Origin: Paracoccus sp. M683 | GTDB lineage: Bacteria; Pseudomonadota; Alphaproteobacteria; Rhodobacterales; Rhodobacteraceae | Length of the DNA stretch: 64,000 bases | Assembly: GCF_007096355.1 (NCBI RefSeq) | Contig: NZ_VKDF01000005.1 | Coordinates: 124,001-188,000, forward strand | Reading direction: 5' to 3' | Shown: positions 1 to 8,649 of the stretch, one piece after another | Layout of the letters: every line of letters begins with the position of its first letter | Numbering within the stretch: the stretch's first letter is position 1 | Program-made: the position numbers and the translations under genes | The notes under the pieces: model-generated | Told to the model about the DNA's origin: nothing | Seen by the model: the letters and a program-made list of their open reading frames with translations, nothing else | Database searches by the model: none

Positions 1-56
1 CTGGATGCAGATGCCCCCAAACACCTTCGGCCGGTGGAGATTCGTTTCCGAAATTG

Positions 57-1115
57 TCAGACCTGCCCGGCGAAGCGATCCGCCAGCCAGTCGGCCAGCA
101 TCGGCCGATAAAGCCAGGGGATGTTGTTGCAGACATGGTTGCCATCGGGGAAGACATGCAGCTCGACAGGGCCCTGACAGTGATCGGCGCTTTTCTGCGC
201 CTCGACTGGCGGAAAGATCTTGTCCTTGCCGCCATGCAGGATCAGCGCCGGCGCGGTGACGGGGGCCGATCCGGCCAGCGTGAACCCGCGTGCCCGGCCC
301 GCCGTATCATCCGCCCCAAGCGAAAACCGCATATTGTCGCGATAGACCTGCGGCAGCGCGTCCCAGAAACTGCCCAGGTCATAAAACCCGTTGATCGAGA
401 TCACGCCCGCCAGCCCCTCGATTGCGGGGGCCACCCGCAGCGCCAGATTGCCGCCGAAGGCCATGCCCACCAGACCATGCTGGCCGTTCAGTTCGGGCCG
501 GTTCGCGATGGCGGCGATGATCGCCTGACAGGCAGGGGTGAAATCGGGCCGCAGATCGCCATGTTCGCGGCCTTCGCCCTGGCCGGGGCCATCCATCGAC
601 AGGGTGGCGATGCCGCGGGCAAGGAAATGCCGCTCGAAGGCAGGAAACTCTTCCTTCGTGGAATCAGAGCCGGGGATGATGATGGCCAGCGGATGCGGGC
701 CGGGGCCAAGGGGCAGCCGCAGAACCGCGTGCAGGACACCGGATTCGAACGGCGCCTGGATCAATTCGCCCGGCGGGTCCATCAGGGGCGCCGCCTGTCG
801 GAACAGCGCCACCTTGCGCGCGGCGATTGCGGCCTTGGCGCCCAGATCGTCAAAGGCCATGAACTGACCGAAATGATGAAACAGTGCTGCGCGGGCGAAA
901 GCCTCGCCCGCCGTGACGCGATGGCCGGCGGCCAGTGCCTGCTGTGCGATCCGGGCGTGGTGCTCACCCTCGGCCGCCCATGCCGACAGCCAGTTGTCCC
1001 AGGTTCCGGCGCGGTCGATCACCGCGCGGGCCGTGGCCGAGGGAATGCCCGCGACCTCGATCCGGGGCAGCCAATGTTCCACCACGCTGAGCAGCCGGTT
1101 TTCCTGTTCACTCAT
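57..1115 (-). CDS. Alpha/beta hydrolase, C-C hydrolase-like, lacking the nucleophilic serine
   Basis: A 352-residue protein (from ATG at 1115; GTG at 1124 is an alternative) with a helical N-terminal domain of about 120 residues followed by an alpha/beta-hydrolase fold. The architecture resembles 2,6-dihydroxypseudooxynicotine hydrolase-type C-C hydrolases. An Asp (D298 in HGGKDKIFP) and a His (H327 in PDGNHV) sit at the expected triad positions. The nucleophile elbow reads G-M-A-F-G-G with Ala at 219; the codon is GCC, where the family has Ser. The protein may therefore be a non-hydrolytic homologue or use another mechanism. It is the last complete gene of the leftward catabolic operon and follows the cupin gene. 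Bases 1-56, downstream of its stop, hold no recognisable gene and may be spacer or the start of a further operon member. Confidence 0.85.
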   Translation of the reverse strand: MSEQENRLLSVVEHWLPRIEVAGIPSATARAVIDRAGTWDNWLSAWAAEGEHHARIAQQALAAGHRVTAGEAFARAALFHHFGQFMAFDDLGAKAAIAARKVALFRQAAPLMDPPGELIQAPFESGVLHAVLRLPLGPGPHPLAIIIPGSDSTKEEFPAFERHFLARGIATLSMDGPGQGEGREHGDLRPDFTPACQAIIAAIANRPELNGQHGLVGMAFGGNLALRVAPAIEGLAGVISINGFYDLGSFWDALPQVYRDNMRFSLGADDTAGRARGFTLAGSAPVTAPALILHGGKDKIFPPVEAQKSADHCQGPVELHVFPDGNHVCNNIPWLYRPMLADWLADRFAGQV

Positions 1116-1150
1116 CTTCGTCACTTTCTGTTGTTTGTCCCGGCCGGCGA

Positions 1151-1483
1151 TCAGGTCGGCATGGCCAGCAGGATCGAGGCCGGCGCATTGGTGCGATTGG
1201 ACAGCGCGCGCGCCTCGCCGGGCGCAAGGCGGCAGCTGTCCAGCACGCCAAGCGTCACGGTTCCGGTCGGGGTTTCAACGGTCACCTCGCCGGCCACGAC
1301 GATATAGATCTTTTCCACCGCCGCATCCTTCAGCGAGGTGCGCCCCCCCGGCAAAAGGTGAGAGAGGCCGATCCAGATGCTGTCCGTCTGGCTTGCCTCT
1401 TTTCCCTGAAGCCGCAGGCAATGCATGTCGTAATGCTCGGGCGCAGCATAGGGCTGCGCCTCGGCATATCGGGTCACTTGCAT
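1151..1483 (-). CDS. Small cupin-domain protein
   Basis: A 110-residue single-domain protein with a cupin-like beta pattern: a central segment with IYIVVAGEVTVETPTG, then GVLDSCRLAPGEARALSNRTNAPASILL. The usual metal-binding His pairs are not evident, so metal binding is doubtful. The start at 1483 has a GGGGA ribosome-binding sequence six bases upstream; a longer open frame to 1561 would overlap the preceding gene and is not preferred. It lies 13 bases after the MDR reductase gene in the catabolic operon. Function is unknown; small cupins in such operons can be sensors, isomerases or dioxygenase accessories. Confidence 0.75.
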   Translation of the reverse strand: MQVTRYAEAQPYAAPEHYDMHCLRLQGKEASQTDSIWIGLSHLLPGGRTSLKDAAVEKIYIVVAGEVTVETPTGTVTLGVLDSCRLAPGEARALSNRTNAPASILLAMPT

Positions 1484-1496
1484 GTCGTTCCCCGCA

Positions 1497-2501
1497 TCAC
1501 GGCTGCAACAGCACCCGGTCGGGCGTGCCGCGCAGGACCGACGCATAGGCCTGCGCCGCATCCTGAAACCCGTAGCAGGTGTCGGGATTGATCGGGAAGG
1601 GCTTCAACAGGCCGGATTCGAATTTCGGCTTCAGCTTGTCAAAGATCTTTGCCCCCTCGACCGAGGACAATGCCAGCGTGTCCACGCCGATATAACGATG
1701 CCGGCCGCGGAAGAAGGTGAAGATGTCAAAGGGCACCGCGCGGTCGAAGGTCGAGATGAAAATCTGCCGGGCCTGCTTTGCCATCGCCTTGTTCGCCATC
1801 TCGAAATAGGGGCTGCCGACGGTGTTGAAGACGATATCGGCGCCATGCCCGCCGGTCCGCTCGCGCACCAGCGCGGCGACATCCTGGCTGCTGCTGTCGA
1901 ACATCTCGACCGGGCCGTTGGTATGGCACATCAGCGGCTGTGGCTGGTATTCGACGGCAAAGACCGTGGCCCCGGCCATGGTTGCCAGCTGGATCACCGC
2001 CTGACCGACCTTGCCATTGCCGCCACAGACCAGAACCACATCGGTGGGCTGGACGCCGCCGGCCTCTTTCAGGCCCTCGAAAGCGGTGATGAACGGCACA
2101 CCGATCGAGCCGGCCTCTTCCATCGTCAGATTGACGGGCTTGGGGCGCACGGCCTTCTGATCCAGCACCATCCAGCGCGCATGGCTGCCGTTCTGGGTGA
2201 TGCCCAGCTCGCCGCCACCGCCCCAGATTTCCATGCCGATCATGCTGTCGGGGCCTTCGCGGACGATCCCGGCGAAATCGCGGCCCGGAATGCGCGGCCA
2301 GACCGCATGCGGCATATGACCAAGCGAGGCCTTGACGTCACTGGGGTTCACGCCGGCGGCCTTTATCTCGACGAGCACCTGACCGGGGCCTGGACGAGGG
2401 CGGTCGACCTCGACGATGTCGATCAGGACATTGTCGAGATCGGGCGATTTCTCGGACACCCGCAGCGCCGGGGCCGTCTTAGCTTCGAAACTGATATTCA
2501 T
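1497..2501 (-). CDS. MDR-family NAD(P)H:quinone oxidoreductase-like protein (zinc-independent)
   Basis: A 334-residue medium-chain dehydrogenase/reductase. The N-terminal GroES-like part contains GQVLVEIKAAGVNPSDVK and the segment IPGRDFAGIV. The nucleotide-binding fold has a glycine-rich turn at about residues 160-166 (GGNGKVG). The cysteine/histidine set of zinc alcohol dehydrogenases is absent, which places it with quinone/enoyl reductases. A strong GGGAGGG ribosome-binding site precedes the ATG. It lies between BKACE and the cupin in the catabolic operon, so reduction of an unsaturated or quinoid ring-cleavage intermediate such as maleylacetate is a plausible inference; classical maleylacetate reductases belong to a different, iron-type family. 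Confidence 0.85.
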   Translation of the reverse strand: MNISFEAKTAPALRVSEKSPDLDNVLIDIVEVDRPRPGPGQVLVEIKAAGVNPSDVKASLGHMPHAVWPRIPGRDFAGIVREGPDSMIGMEIWGGGGELGITQNGSHARWMVLDQKAVRPKPVNLTMEEAGSIGVPFITAFEGLKEAGGVQPTDVVLVCGGNGKVGQAVIQLATMAGATVFAVEYQPQPLMCHTNGPVEMFDSSSQDVAALVRERTGGHGADIVFNTVGSPYFEMANKAMAKQARQIFISTFDRAVPFDIFTFFRGRHRYIGVDTLALSSVEGAKIFDKLKPKFESGLLKPFPINPDTCYGFQDAAQAYASVLRGTPDRVLLQP

Positions 2502-2530
2502 GGGTTTCCCTCCCTTCAGCTGCCGCCCCG

Positions 2531-3409
2531 TCAGGCGGCAAGCCCCAACATGGTTCTTGCCTCTTCCGGCCCGGCGATCTGGCCGCCAAGCTTTTCGATC
2601 AAATCCCGCCCGCGTTCGACCAGTTCGGCATTGCCCTTGGTCAGGACGCCTTTGGAGATGTAGGAGTTGTCCTCCATGCCGACGCGGACATGCCCGCCCA
2701 GCAGGAAGGATTGCACCGCCATCGGAAAGGACATGCGGCCCACGCCAAAGCCGGTCCAGGCGGCATCGCGCGGCAACAGGCGCGCCGCCGTGGCCATCAC
2801 GTCGGGCGTGGCGGGAAAGCCGTATTTGATCCCGGTGACGATCGAGAACATCGGCGGCGATTTCAGCACGCCCTCGGCCAGCAGGTCATGGGCCAGGCTG
2901 ATATCGCCGCTGTCGAACACCTCGATTTCCGGCTTTACGCCGGCGCCGTTGATGATCTCGGCCATGATACGGGCGTTGCGGGGGGTGTTGATCACCACCT
3001 CGCGGCCAAAGGTCATGGTGTTCAGGTCCAGCGTCGCGATGTCGGGACGCAGCGCCACGATATGTTCCGCCCGCTTTTCCGGCAGCAGCAGATTGGTGCG
3101 CGGGCCGGGCACGGCAGGGTCGTGGTCACTTGGGTGATAGCGCCCGCCGGGGCCGGTGGTAATGTTCAGGATCAGCGCGGTATTACGCGCGCGGATCCGG
3201 TCGACCACCTGGCGATACAGGTCCAGTTCCATCGACGGCTCGCCCGTTTCGGGGTCGCGCACATGGATATGGGCAATGGCGGCGCCGGCATCGGCGGCCT
3301 CAAGGCAGGCGGTGGCGATTTCCTCGGGCGTGACCGGCAGGGCAGGGTGGTTCTGGCGCGAGGCCTGGTTGCCGGTCACGGCGCAGGTGATGATGATTTT
3401 GGGCTGCAT
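2531..3409 (-). CDS. Beta-keto acid cleavage enzyme (BKACE / 3-keto-5-aminohexanoate cleavage family)
   Basis: A 292-residue TIM-barrel protein of the BKACE (Kce, DUF849) family. These zinc enzymes condense a beta-keto acid with acetyl-CoA and release acetoacetate plus a new acyl-CoA. The zinc site is visible as H47 and H49 in AHIHVRDP and E246 in VGMEDN. The typical strand ends LNITTG and [10 protein letters not shown] are present. The start at 3409 overlaps the SDR stop by one base (TGATG), so the two are translationally coupled. With an intradiol dioxygenase upstream, 3-oxoadipate is an attractive beta-keto acid substrate, giving succinyl-CoA and acetoacetate; this is inference. Confidence 0.92.
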   Translation of the reverse strand: MQPKIIITCAVTGNQASRQNHPALPVTPEEIATACLEAADAGAAIAHIHVRDPETGEPSMELDLYRQVVDRIRARNTALILNITTGPGGRYHPSDHDPAVPGPRTNLLLPEKRAEHIVALRPDIATLDLNTMTFGREVVINTPRNARIMAEIINGAGVKPEIEVFDSGDISLAHDLLAEGVLKSPPMFSIVTGIKYGFPATPDVMATAARLLPRDAAWTGFGVGRMSFPMAVQSFLLGGHVRVGMEDNSYISKGVLTKGNAELVERGRDLIEKLGGQIAGPEEARTMLGLAA

Positions 3410-4161
3410 CACAGGTGCCTTCCGCCATCGACGACGATCCGGGTGCCGGTCGAGAATTGCAGCGCCGTCGCGCAGGACAGGATCGCGCGAGCCACGTCCA
3501 GCGGCGAGGTTACCCGACGCAGCGGGGTGGATTTGGCGACCTTGTCCTTGAACTCCTGCCCGCGGCCGGGGACAAATTCGGTATCCACCACACCGGGCGA
3601 GACGTTCATCACCCGAATTTCCGGTGCCAGCGCCCGGCCAAGCGAATTGGCCATGATGTCCAGTCCCGCCTTGGCCCCGCAATAGGCCACGTTCGAGCCG
3701 ACGCCCGTAAAGCCCGCTATGGACGAGACATTGACGATCAGCCCGTCGCCGCTGGCCTTCAGCGAAGGCGCGAAGGCGCGGATCGTGGCAAAGACGCCGC
3801 GCCAGTTGTTGATAAAGACGCGGTCGATCAGGTCGTCGGTCAGTGCCTCAAGATCGTCATGGGGCACGGGCTGGGTGGTTCCGGCGGTGTTGACCAGAAT
3901 ATCCACCCGCCCAAGCGCAGCCAGTGCCGCATCACGAAAGGCCGCGATGCTTGCGCTATCCTCGATCGAGACCGGCAGCGCCAGATGGCCCTGGCCTGGC
4001 AATGTGGCGACCAACTGCTCGGCCCGGTCCTTGCCCGAGCGATAGCCGACCACCACGGTTGCCCCGTTTTCGGCAAGCAGCTGGCAGGTTGCCCGGCCGA
4101 TCCCGCCCGAGCCGCCCGCGACCACCGCGACCTTGTTCTTCAGAATGTCGGAATTGCTCAT
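3409..4161 (-). CDS. Short-chain dehydrogenase/reductase
   Basis: A 250-residue classical SDR. The cofactor motif GGSGGIG is at residues 16-22, NTAG at about 91-94, catalytic Ser at 147 and the Y160-x3-K164 pair in YCGAK. Closest in style to FabG-like 3-oxoacyl reductases and to cis-diol or ketoreductases of aromatic pathways; the substrate cannot be read from sequence. It sits between the intradiol dioxygenase and BKACE genes, with a nine-base gap upstream and a one-base overlap downstream, so it belongs to the catabolic operon. Confidence 0.92.
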   Translation of the reverse strand: MSNSDILKNKVAVVAGGSGGIGRATCQLLAENGATVVVGYRSGKDRAEQLVATLPGQGHLALPVSIEDSASIAAFRDAALAALGRVDILVNTAGTTQPVPHDDLEALTDDLIDRVFINNWRGVFATIRAFAPSLKASGDGLIVNVSSIAGFTGVGSNVAYCGAKAGLDIMANSLGRALAPEIRVMNVSPGVVDTEFVPGRGQEFKDKVAKSTPLRRVTSPLDVARAILSCATALQFSTGTRIVVDGGRHL

Positions 4162-4170
4162 GTTGTGTTC

Positions 4171-5097
4171 TCAGCTGGTCTTGCCGGTGATCGGCGGGAT
4201 CGGATAGGTCGACACGCCCGGCACCAGCTTGAAATCGTATTCGCAGGTGAAGAAGGGCAGGGTCGCGTCGGGATAGGCGGCGTCGGGCTGGTCGTGCTGG
4301 ACGAAATCGCCGACGATCTGGCGCTTGGCACCAAAGACGACATCGCCCAGCAAGGCCTCTTGGCTGTCGGAAAAGATCTGCGTGATCAGCGTCTTGTGAC
4401 CCGGTGCCGAGACGATGAAATGGATATGGGCCGGGCGCATCGGGTTGCGCAGCTGCGCGCGCAGCAGATCACCCACCGGGCCGTCGGTCGGCACCGGATA
4501 GCCGGCCGGCTTGACCGAGGTGAAGTTGAACCTGCCATCCGCATCGGTGTGCAGGACGCCGCGCAGGTTGAAATCTTCCTGCCCGGTATCCTGGTTCTCA
4601 TACAGCCCGACGGGCGAGGCCTGCCATACATCCAGCTTGGCGCCGGCGATGGGCGTGCCATCGGTTTCGGTGACCTTGCCGCGGAAATACAGGGTCGAGC
4701 CGGGCGTGTCCGAGCGGGCGATGCAATCGCCATTGGCGCAGGCCGGCGCCTGGCCGCGATAGAAGGGGCCAAGCAGGGCCGACAGGGTTTCGCCCTGCAT
4801 CCCGTTATTGTTGATCAGGTCGATCAGGGTCGAGGCACCCAGCACATCGGCGGCCAGAACCACCTCGTTATTGGAGGTGTCGGTGTGGTGGCCAAGGGCT
4901 GCAATCCAGCGCATCGCGGCCTCGAATTCCTCTTCGGTCGGGCGGGTCTCGCGGATAAAGCCGTGCAGGTGGCGCACGGCGGATGCCATCAGCACCTTGA
5001 GACGCGGATCGGTGGTCCGTTCCATCGCGGCCAGCACGACGGGGGTGACCTCTTCCTCGGTCGAGATCAGCGATTGGGTCAGGGCTTGGTGTTTCAT
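4171..5097 (-). CDS. Intradiol ring-cleavage dioxygenase (hydroxyquinol/catechol 1,2-dioxygenase type)
   Basis: A 308-residue non-haem Fe(III) dioxygenase that would open a catechol or hydroxyquinol ring between the hydroxyls to a muconate or maleylacetate. An N-terminal helical dimerisation domain (about residues 1-100) is followed by the beta-sandwich core. The iron ligands are all present: Y166 (GLYENQD), Y200 (GYPVPTDG), H224 and H226 (RPAHIHF). LGPFYR and the length fit the hydroxyquinol 1,2-dioxygenase branch better than simple catechol enzymes, but substrate choice is uncertain. The start at 5097 was chosen because GGAGG lies eight bases upstream; an in-frame ATG at 5103 has poor spacing. 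It is the ring-opening enzyme of the operon. Confidence 0.92.
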   Translation of the reverse strand: MKHQALTQSLISTEEEVTPVVLAAMERTTDPRLKVLMASAVRHLHGFIRETRPTEEEFEAAMRWIAALGHHTDTSNNEVVLAADVLGASTLIDLINNNGMQGETLSALLGPFYRGQAPACANGDCIARSDTPGSTLYFRGKVTETDGTPIAGAKLDVWQASPVGLYENQDTGQEDFNLRGVLHTDADGRFNFTSVKPAGYPVPTDGPVGDLLRAQLRNPMRPAHIHFIVSAPGHKTLITQIFSDSQEALLGDVVFGAKRQIVGDFVQHDQPDAAYPDATLPFFTCEYDFKLVPGVSTYPIPPITGKTS

Positions 5098-5123
5098 GTT
5101 CATTGCCTCCGGTGTTCCGGGTT

Positions 5124-5981
5124 TCAGGCCGCAGTCCCGGCCCGCAGGCGGGCTTGAAGATGCGGGTATTTCTCGGTCAGCAGCGAGCCGTGGTAATAAG
5201 TCAGGGCATAGGCGGGGTTCGCCTGGATCGCGCTTAGCCAGTCGGCGATCTGCGGGGCGTCGCGCCACATATGCGACAGGCCGATATCCTGCATCCGCAC
5301 GATCACCGGCATTATGGCGATGTCGGCCAGGCCAAGTTGGTCACCCATCAGCCATGGGCCGCCGCTTTCGGCCAGCCAACCCGCCATGCGGTCGACGCCG
5401 CGTTGCAGGCGCGACAGGGCCTCGTCCATTTCCTCCTTGGGAAAGCCGGTGCGGCCCATTTTCATCAGGAACTCGCGCCGCAGGGGCTTGCTGTCGCACA
5501 GCGCCTGAAATTCTTCGTCGCTCATTGACTGGAAATGCGGCAGGAAGGCCAGATTATAGGATGGCACGCGGATTGCCGGGGTGGGCACCTCGTCGATAAA
5601 GCGTATCATGGCGCGCATCCGGGCGATCTGGCGCGGATCGGTCGGCCGCAGGGGCGAGGGCGAGGGCAGAATGTCCTCGACATATTCCATGATCACGGCG
5701 GAATCGATCACCGGGGCACCGTCATGGACAAGGCTTGGCACCACGCCATTGGGGTTGATCGCCAGGTATTCGGGCCGCAGCTGGTCGCCCTTGAACAGGT
5801 CCAGCCGGTGTTCCTGAAAGCCAAGCCCCTTGGCATGCAGCACAAAGCGGACGCGCTGGCTGCATGTGGATTGCGGCGCGTTATACAGCGCCAGATCCAT
5901 CGCGGGCGGCGGGGTCTGGGTGCCGGACTGGCCGGCACCCAGATTTGCAGTCTCGCCTTGCGTTTTGCTGAAAGCGGACAT
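5124..5981 (-). CDS. Glutathione S-transferase family protein
   Basis: A 285-residue soluble GST with an N-terminal thioredoxin-like domain (NAPQSTCSQRVRFVLHAKG, then the cis-Pro motif NGVVPSLVHDG and IMEYVEDILP) and an all-helical C-terminal domain (GPWLMGDQLGLADIAIMPV). About 27 extra, Gln/Thr/Pro-rich residues precede the first beta strand; translation could also begin at the internal ATG at 5900. In aromatic catabolic operons such GSTs act as glutathione-dependent isomerases (maleylpyruvate or maleylacetoacetate type), ether cleavers or dehalogenases. The SSCSWRVR motif of zeta-class isomerases is only partly matched, so the reaction is open. It follows livM by five bases. Confidence 0.9.
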   Translation of the reverse strand: MSAFSKTQGETANLGAGQSGTQTPPPAMDLALYNAPQSTCSQRVRFVLHAKGLGFQEHRLDLFKGDQLRPEYLAINPNGVVPSLVHDGAPVIDSAVIMEYVEDILPSPSPLRPTDPRQIARMRAMIRFIDEVPTPAIRVPSYNLAFLPHFQSMSDEEFQALCDSKPLRREFLMKMGRTGFPKEEMDEALSRLQRGVDRMAGWLAESGGPWLMGDQLGLADIAIMPVIVRMQDIGLSHMWRDAPQIADWLSAIQANPAYALTYYHGSLLTEKYPHLQARLRAGTAA

Positions 5982-5986
5982 GGCGT

Positions 5987-7030
5987 TCAGTCCCAGTTCA
6001 GCAGGCGGGGCAGCTTGCCCTTGCGGGCCAGCGTGCCGATGATCCCAAGCGGGAAGAACATCAGCGCCAGCACCATCACCACGCCGGTGCCCAGGATATT
6101 GACCTCGGAGGCACCCAACAGCGCCACGAAGATCTCGTTCAGGGCGACGATCAGGATGGCGCCGATGATCGGCCCGGCGATCGTGCCCTTGCCGCCCAGG
6201 ATGCACATCAGCACCAGGTTGGCCGAAACCCCGATCAGCAGGAAGATATTGGGCCGCAGATAGGTCAGGTATTCGCCCCAGATCGCGCCCGCCATGCCGA
6301 CGAAAAAGGCCGACAGCGCGAAAGCCAGCACCTTGTAGAAGCGGGTGTTGATCCCGGCGCTTTCGGCCTTGATCTCGTCCTTGGCGATGGCGCGCAGGCC
6401 CAGCCCGAATTTCGAGTGCTTGATCTTGTAGCTGGACCAGACGGTGATGGCGGCAATGGCCAGCATCGCATAGTAATAGGGCAGCTTGCTCCATTGCACG
6501 GACAGGTCGTTCGAGGGCAGGGTCAGGCCATTGGCGCCGCCGATGAACTGCCAGTTGTCGAACAGGATCCGCGCGATCATCAACAGCGCGATGGACGAGA
6601 TGATGAAGCTGGGGCCGCGCACCTTCAGTGTGATCATGCCCACGCCATAGCCGATGATGGCCGCGATCAGACCGGCAAGCGGCGCGGTGATCAGCGTGCT
6701 GATGCCATAGCGGGTCAGGATCATCCCGGCGACATAGCCGCCGATGCCAAAGAACACGCTGTGGCCAAGCGAGACATAGCCGGTAAAGCCACCCAGGATG
6801 TTCCAGCTGGACGCCATCGCCACATAAGAGGCGGTGAACAGCACCAGATGCAGCAGATAGTTGTAATTGCCCGCATATTGCAGCAGCGGCAGGGCCAGCA
6901 GCACGGCCATGATCGCCACGGGGAACCACAACACGCGGGTCTGGTCGGCCTTGCGGGCCAGTTTCAGGTTATGGGCGCGGCGCGCCTCGACGACAGCGCT
7001 GACGCTGGCTTGGTTCATGTTGGTGGCCAT
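5987..7030 (-). CDS. livM: Branched-chain-type ABC transporter permease (LivM family)
   Basis: A 347-residue inner-membrane permease with about nine to ten hydrophobic segments and the LivM-typical regions GGFTGYVSLGHSVFFGIGGYVAG and GGKGTIAGPIIGA. A cytoplasmic N-terminal tail of about 30 residues carries many Arg/Lys. Together with LivH it forms the membrane channel of a HAAT-family importer. The start overlaps the livH stop by one base (TGATG). Because the operon continues into aromatic-degradation genes, the imported solute is more likely an aromatic acid or related compound than an amino acid (inference). Confidence 0.93.
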   Translation of the reverse strand: MATNMNQASVSAVVEARRAHNLKLARKADQTRVLWFPVAIMAVLLALPLLQYAGNYNYLLHLVLFTASYVAMASSWNILGGFTGYVSLGHSVFFGIGGYVAGMILTRYGISTLITAPLAGLIAAIIGYGVGMITLKVRGPSFIISSIALLMIARILFDNWQFIGGANGLTLPSNDLSVQWSKLPYYYAMLAIAAITVWSSYKIKHSKFGLGLRAIAKDEIKAESAGINTRFYKVLAFALSAFFVGMAGAIWGEYLTYLRPNIFLLIGVSANLVLMCILGGKGTIAGPIIGAILIVALNEIFVALLGASEVNILGTGVVMVLALMFFPLGIIGTLARKGKLPRLLNWD

Positions 7031-7908
7031 CAGGACATCTCCGGTTTATCGCCGAACAGGCCCTGAGGCCGGACCAGCAGGATGACGAACAGGGCGAGGA
7101 AGAAGGTCATGGTGGACCAGGTCGCGCCGATCCAGGTGCCGACAAAGGCGGCGATCACCGACAACGCCAGTGCGCCGATCACGGTGCCCAGAATGCTGCC
7201 CATGCCGCCCAGGACGACGACCGACATCAGCATCGGGATCCATTCCCAGTGCTTCGCGGGGAAGAAGGAAAAGACGAAACTGACCAGCGCACCCGCCGCA
7301 CCCGCAAGGCCAAGGCCAAGCGCGAAGGAAATGATGCTGATGCGGTTGACGTTGACGCCCAGCAACTCGGCGGCTTCGCGGTTCTGGGTCGTGGCGCGGA
7401 TGGCATAGCCAAGGCGCGAGTATTTCAGGAACAGCGCCACGCCCGCGATCAGCGTCAGCGACAGAACACCTGCGTAAAGCTGGCCCTTGGGGATGAAGAC
7501 ATTGCCGATGAAGAAGGCCTCGGTCGCATAATCGGGCGAGGTGACGCGGTGGGTGTTGGTGAACAGGCTGCCCAGCAGGCCCTCGACGATCATCGCCAGG
7601 GCAAAGGTCAGCAGCACCGTCATTTCCGAGTATTTGGCGCTGCGCGCCTCTTTCTCGAACATCAGCTTGTAGATCACGACCCCAACCAGCGCCATGATCA
7701 TGGCCGAGGGGATCATCATCAGGATCGGGTCGATCCCCAGCAGGCGAAAGCCCCAGAAGGCGATATAGGCGCCGCCGATGATCAGCGCGGGATGGGCGAG
7801 GTTGACGATGTGCATCACACCGAAGACCAGCGACAGGCCCGAGCCCATCAGGGCGATGACGCCGCCAAGCGCCAGCCCGAGGATCAGAATTTGGATAATC
7901 TCAGCCAT
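7030..7908 (-). CDS. livH: Branched-chain-type ABC transporter permease (LivH family)
   Basis: A 292-residue integral membrane protein with about eight hydrophobic helices. LivH hallmarks are MGSGLSLVFGVMHIVNLAHPALIIGGAY near the N-terminus, the RATTQNREAAELLGVN loop, and VVVLGGMGSILGTVIGA near the C-terminus. It is the partner of LivM in the HAAT importer. It follows livF by 11 bases and overlaps livM by one base. Confidence 0.93.
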   Translation of the reverse strand: MAEIIQILILGLALGGVIALMGSGLSLVFGVMHIVNLAHPALIIGGAYIAFWGFRLLGIDPILMMIPSAMIMALVGVVIYKLMFEKEARSAKYSEMTVLLTFALAMIVEGLLGSLFTNTHRVTSPDYATEAFFIGNVFIPKGQLYAGVLSLTLIAGVALFLKYSRLGYAIRATTQNREAAELLGVNVNRISIISFALGLGLAGAAGALVSFVFSFFPAKHWEWIPMLMSVVVLGGMGSILGTVIGALALSVIAAFVGTWIGATWSTMTFFLALFVILLVRPQGLFGDKPEMS

Positions 7909-7919
7909 TGGTTTTCCCT

Positions 7920-8648
7920 TCAGGCGGCCTTTTTGCCGCCGAGATAGAGTTCCTGGATACGGGGATCGGCCAGCACTTCCGGGGCCGGGCCCTCGAACAG
8001 GGTGCGGCCAAGATCAAGCACCACACCGAAATCGGAATTTCGCAGTCCCATCAGGGCGTTCTGTTCGACCAAAAGCACGGTCACGCCCTCGTCCGAGATC
8101 ATCTTCATGATGTCGAACATCTCTTGCACAATCTTCGGTGCGAGACCCAGTGAGGGCTCGTCCAGCATGATGATGTCGGGCTTGATGATCAGCGTGCGGG
8201 CCATGGCCAGGGTCTGTTGCTGACCGCCCGACATGGTGCCGGCGAACTGGTCGGCGCGTTCCTTCAGGATCGGGAACCGTTCCATGATCTCGCCGACGCG
8301 GCGATCCAGCTCGTGTGAATCGTCCAGGGTAAAGCCGCCCATGCGCAGATTTTCGCGGACGGTCATCTTGGGAAATAGCGCGCGTTCCTGCGGAACAAAG
8401 CAGATGCCCTTGCGCAGGATCTGATCAGGGCGCAGCCCGTTCAGCCGCTCGCCCTTGAAGATGACATCGCCCTGACGGATCGTCAGCATGCCGCAGATCG
8501 CCTTGAGCAGGGTGGACTTGCCGGCGCCGTTCGGGCCGATGATGCAATGGACCTTGCCCGGCTCGACCGTCAGATGGGCGCCATCCAGAATGGCCGGGCC
8601 GTCGCCATAGCCGGCGGTGATGTTGGTGACTTGCAGAAGGTCGGTCAT
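7920..8648 (-). CDS. livF: ABC transporter ATP-binding protein (LivF family)
   Basis: A 242-residue single nucleotide-binding domain, starting MTDLLQVTNI. It has Walker A (GPNGAGKST), the signature motif as MSGGQQQ, and Walker B with the catalytic glutamate in IIMLDEPSLGL, followed by the H-loop replaced by VEQN as in LivF proteins. The start at 8648 lies one base from the livG stop; an upstream in-frame extension inside livG was not used. Energises the LivHM importer. Confidence 0.93.
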   Translation of the reverse strand: MTDLLQVTNITAGYGDGPAILDGAHLTVEPGKVHCIIGPNGAGKSTLLKAICGMLTIRQGDVIFKGERLNGLRPDQILRKGICFVPQERALFPKMTVRENLRMGGFTLDDSHELDRRVGEIMERFPILKERADQFAGTMSGGQQQTLAMARTLIIKPDIIMLDEPSLGLAPKIVQEMFDIMKMISDEGVTVLLVEQNALMGLRNSDFGVVLDLGRTLFEGPAPEVLADPRIQELYLGGKKAA

Positions 8649-8649
8649 G

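Noticed and set aside
1-56. Possible start of a further operon gene at the left edge
   Set aside because: Too short to show a start codon with a ribosome-binding site or any motif.
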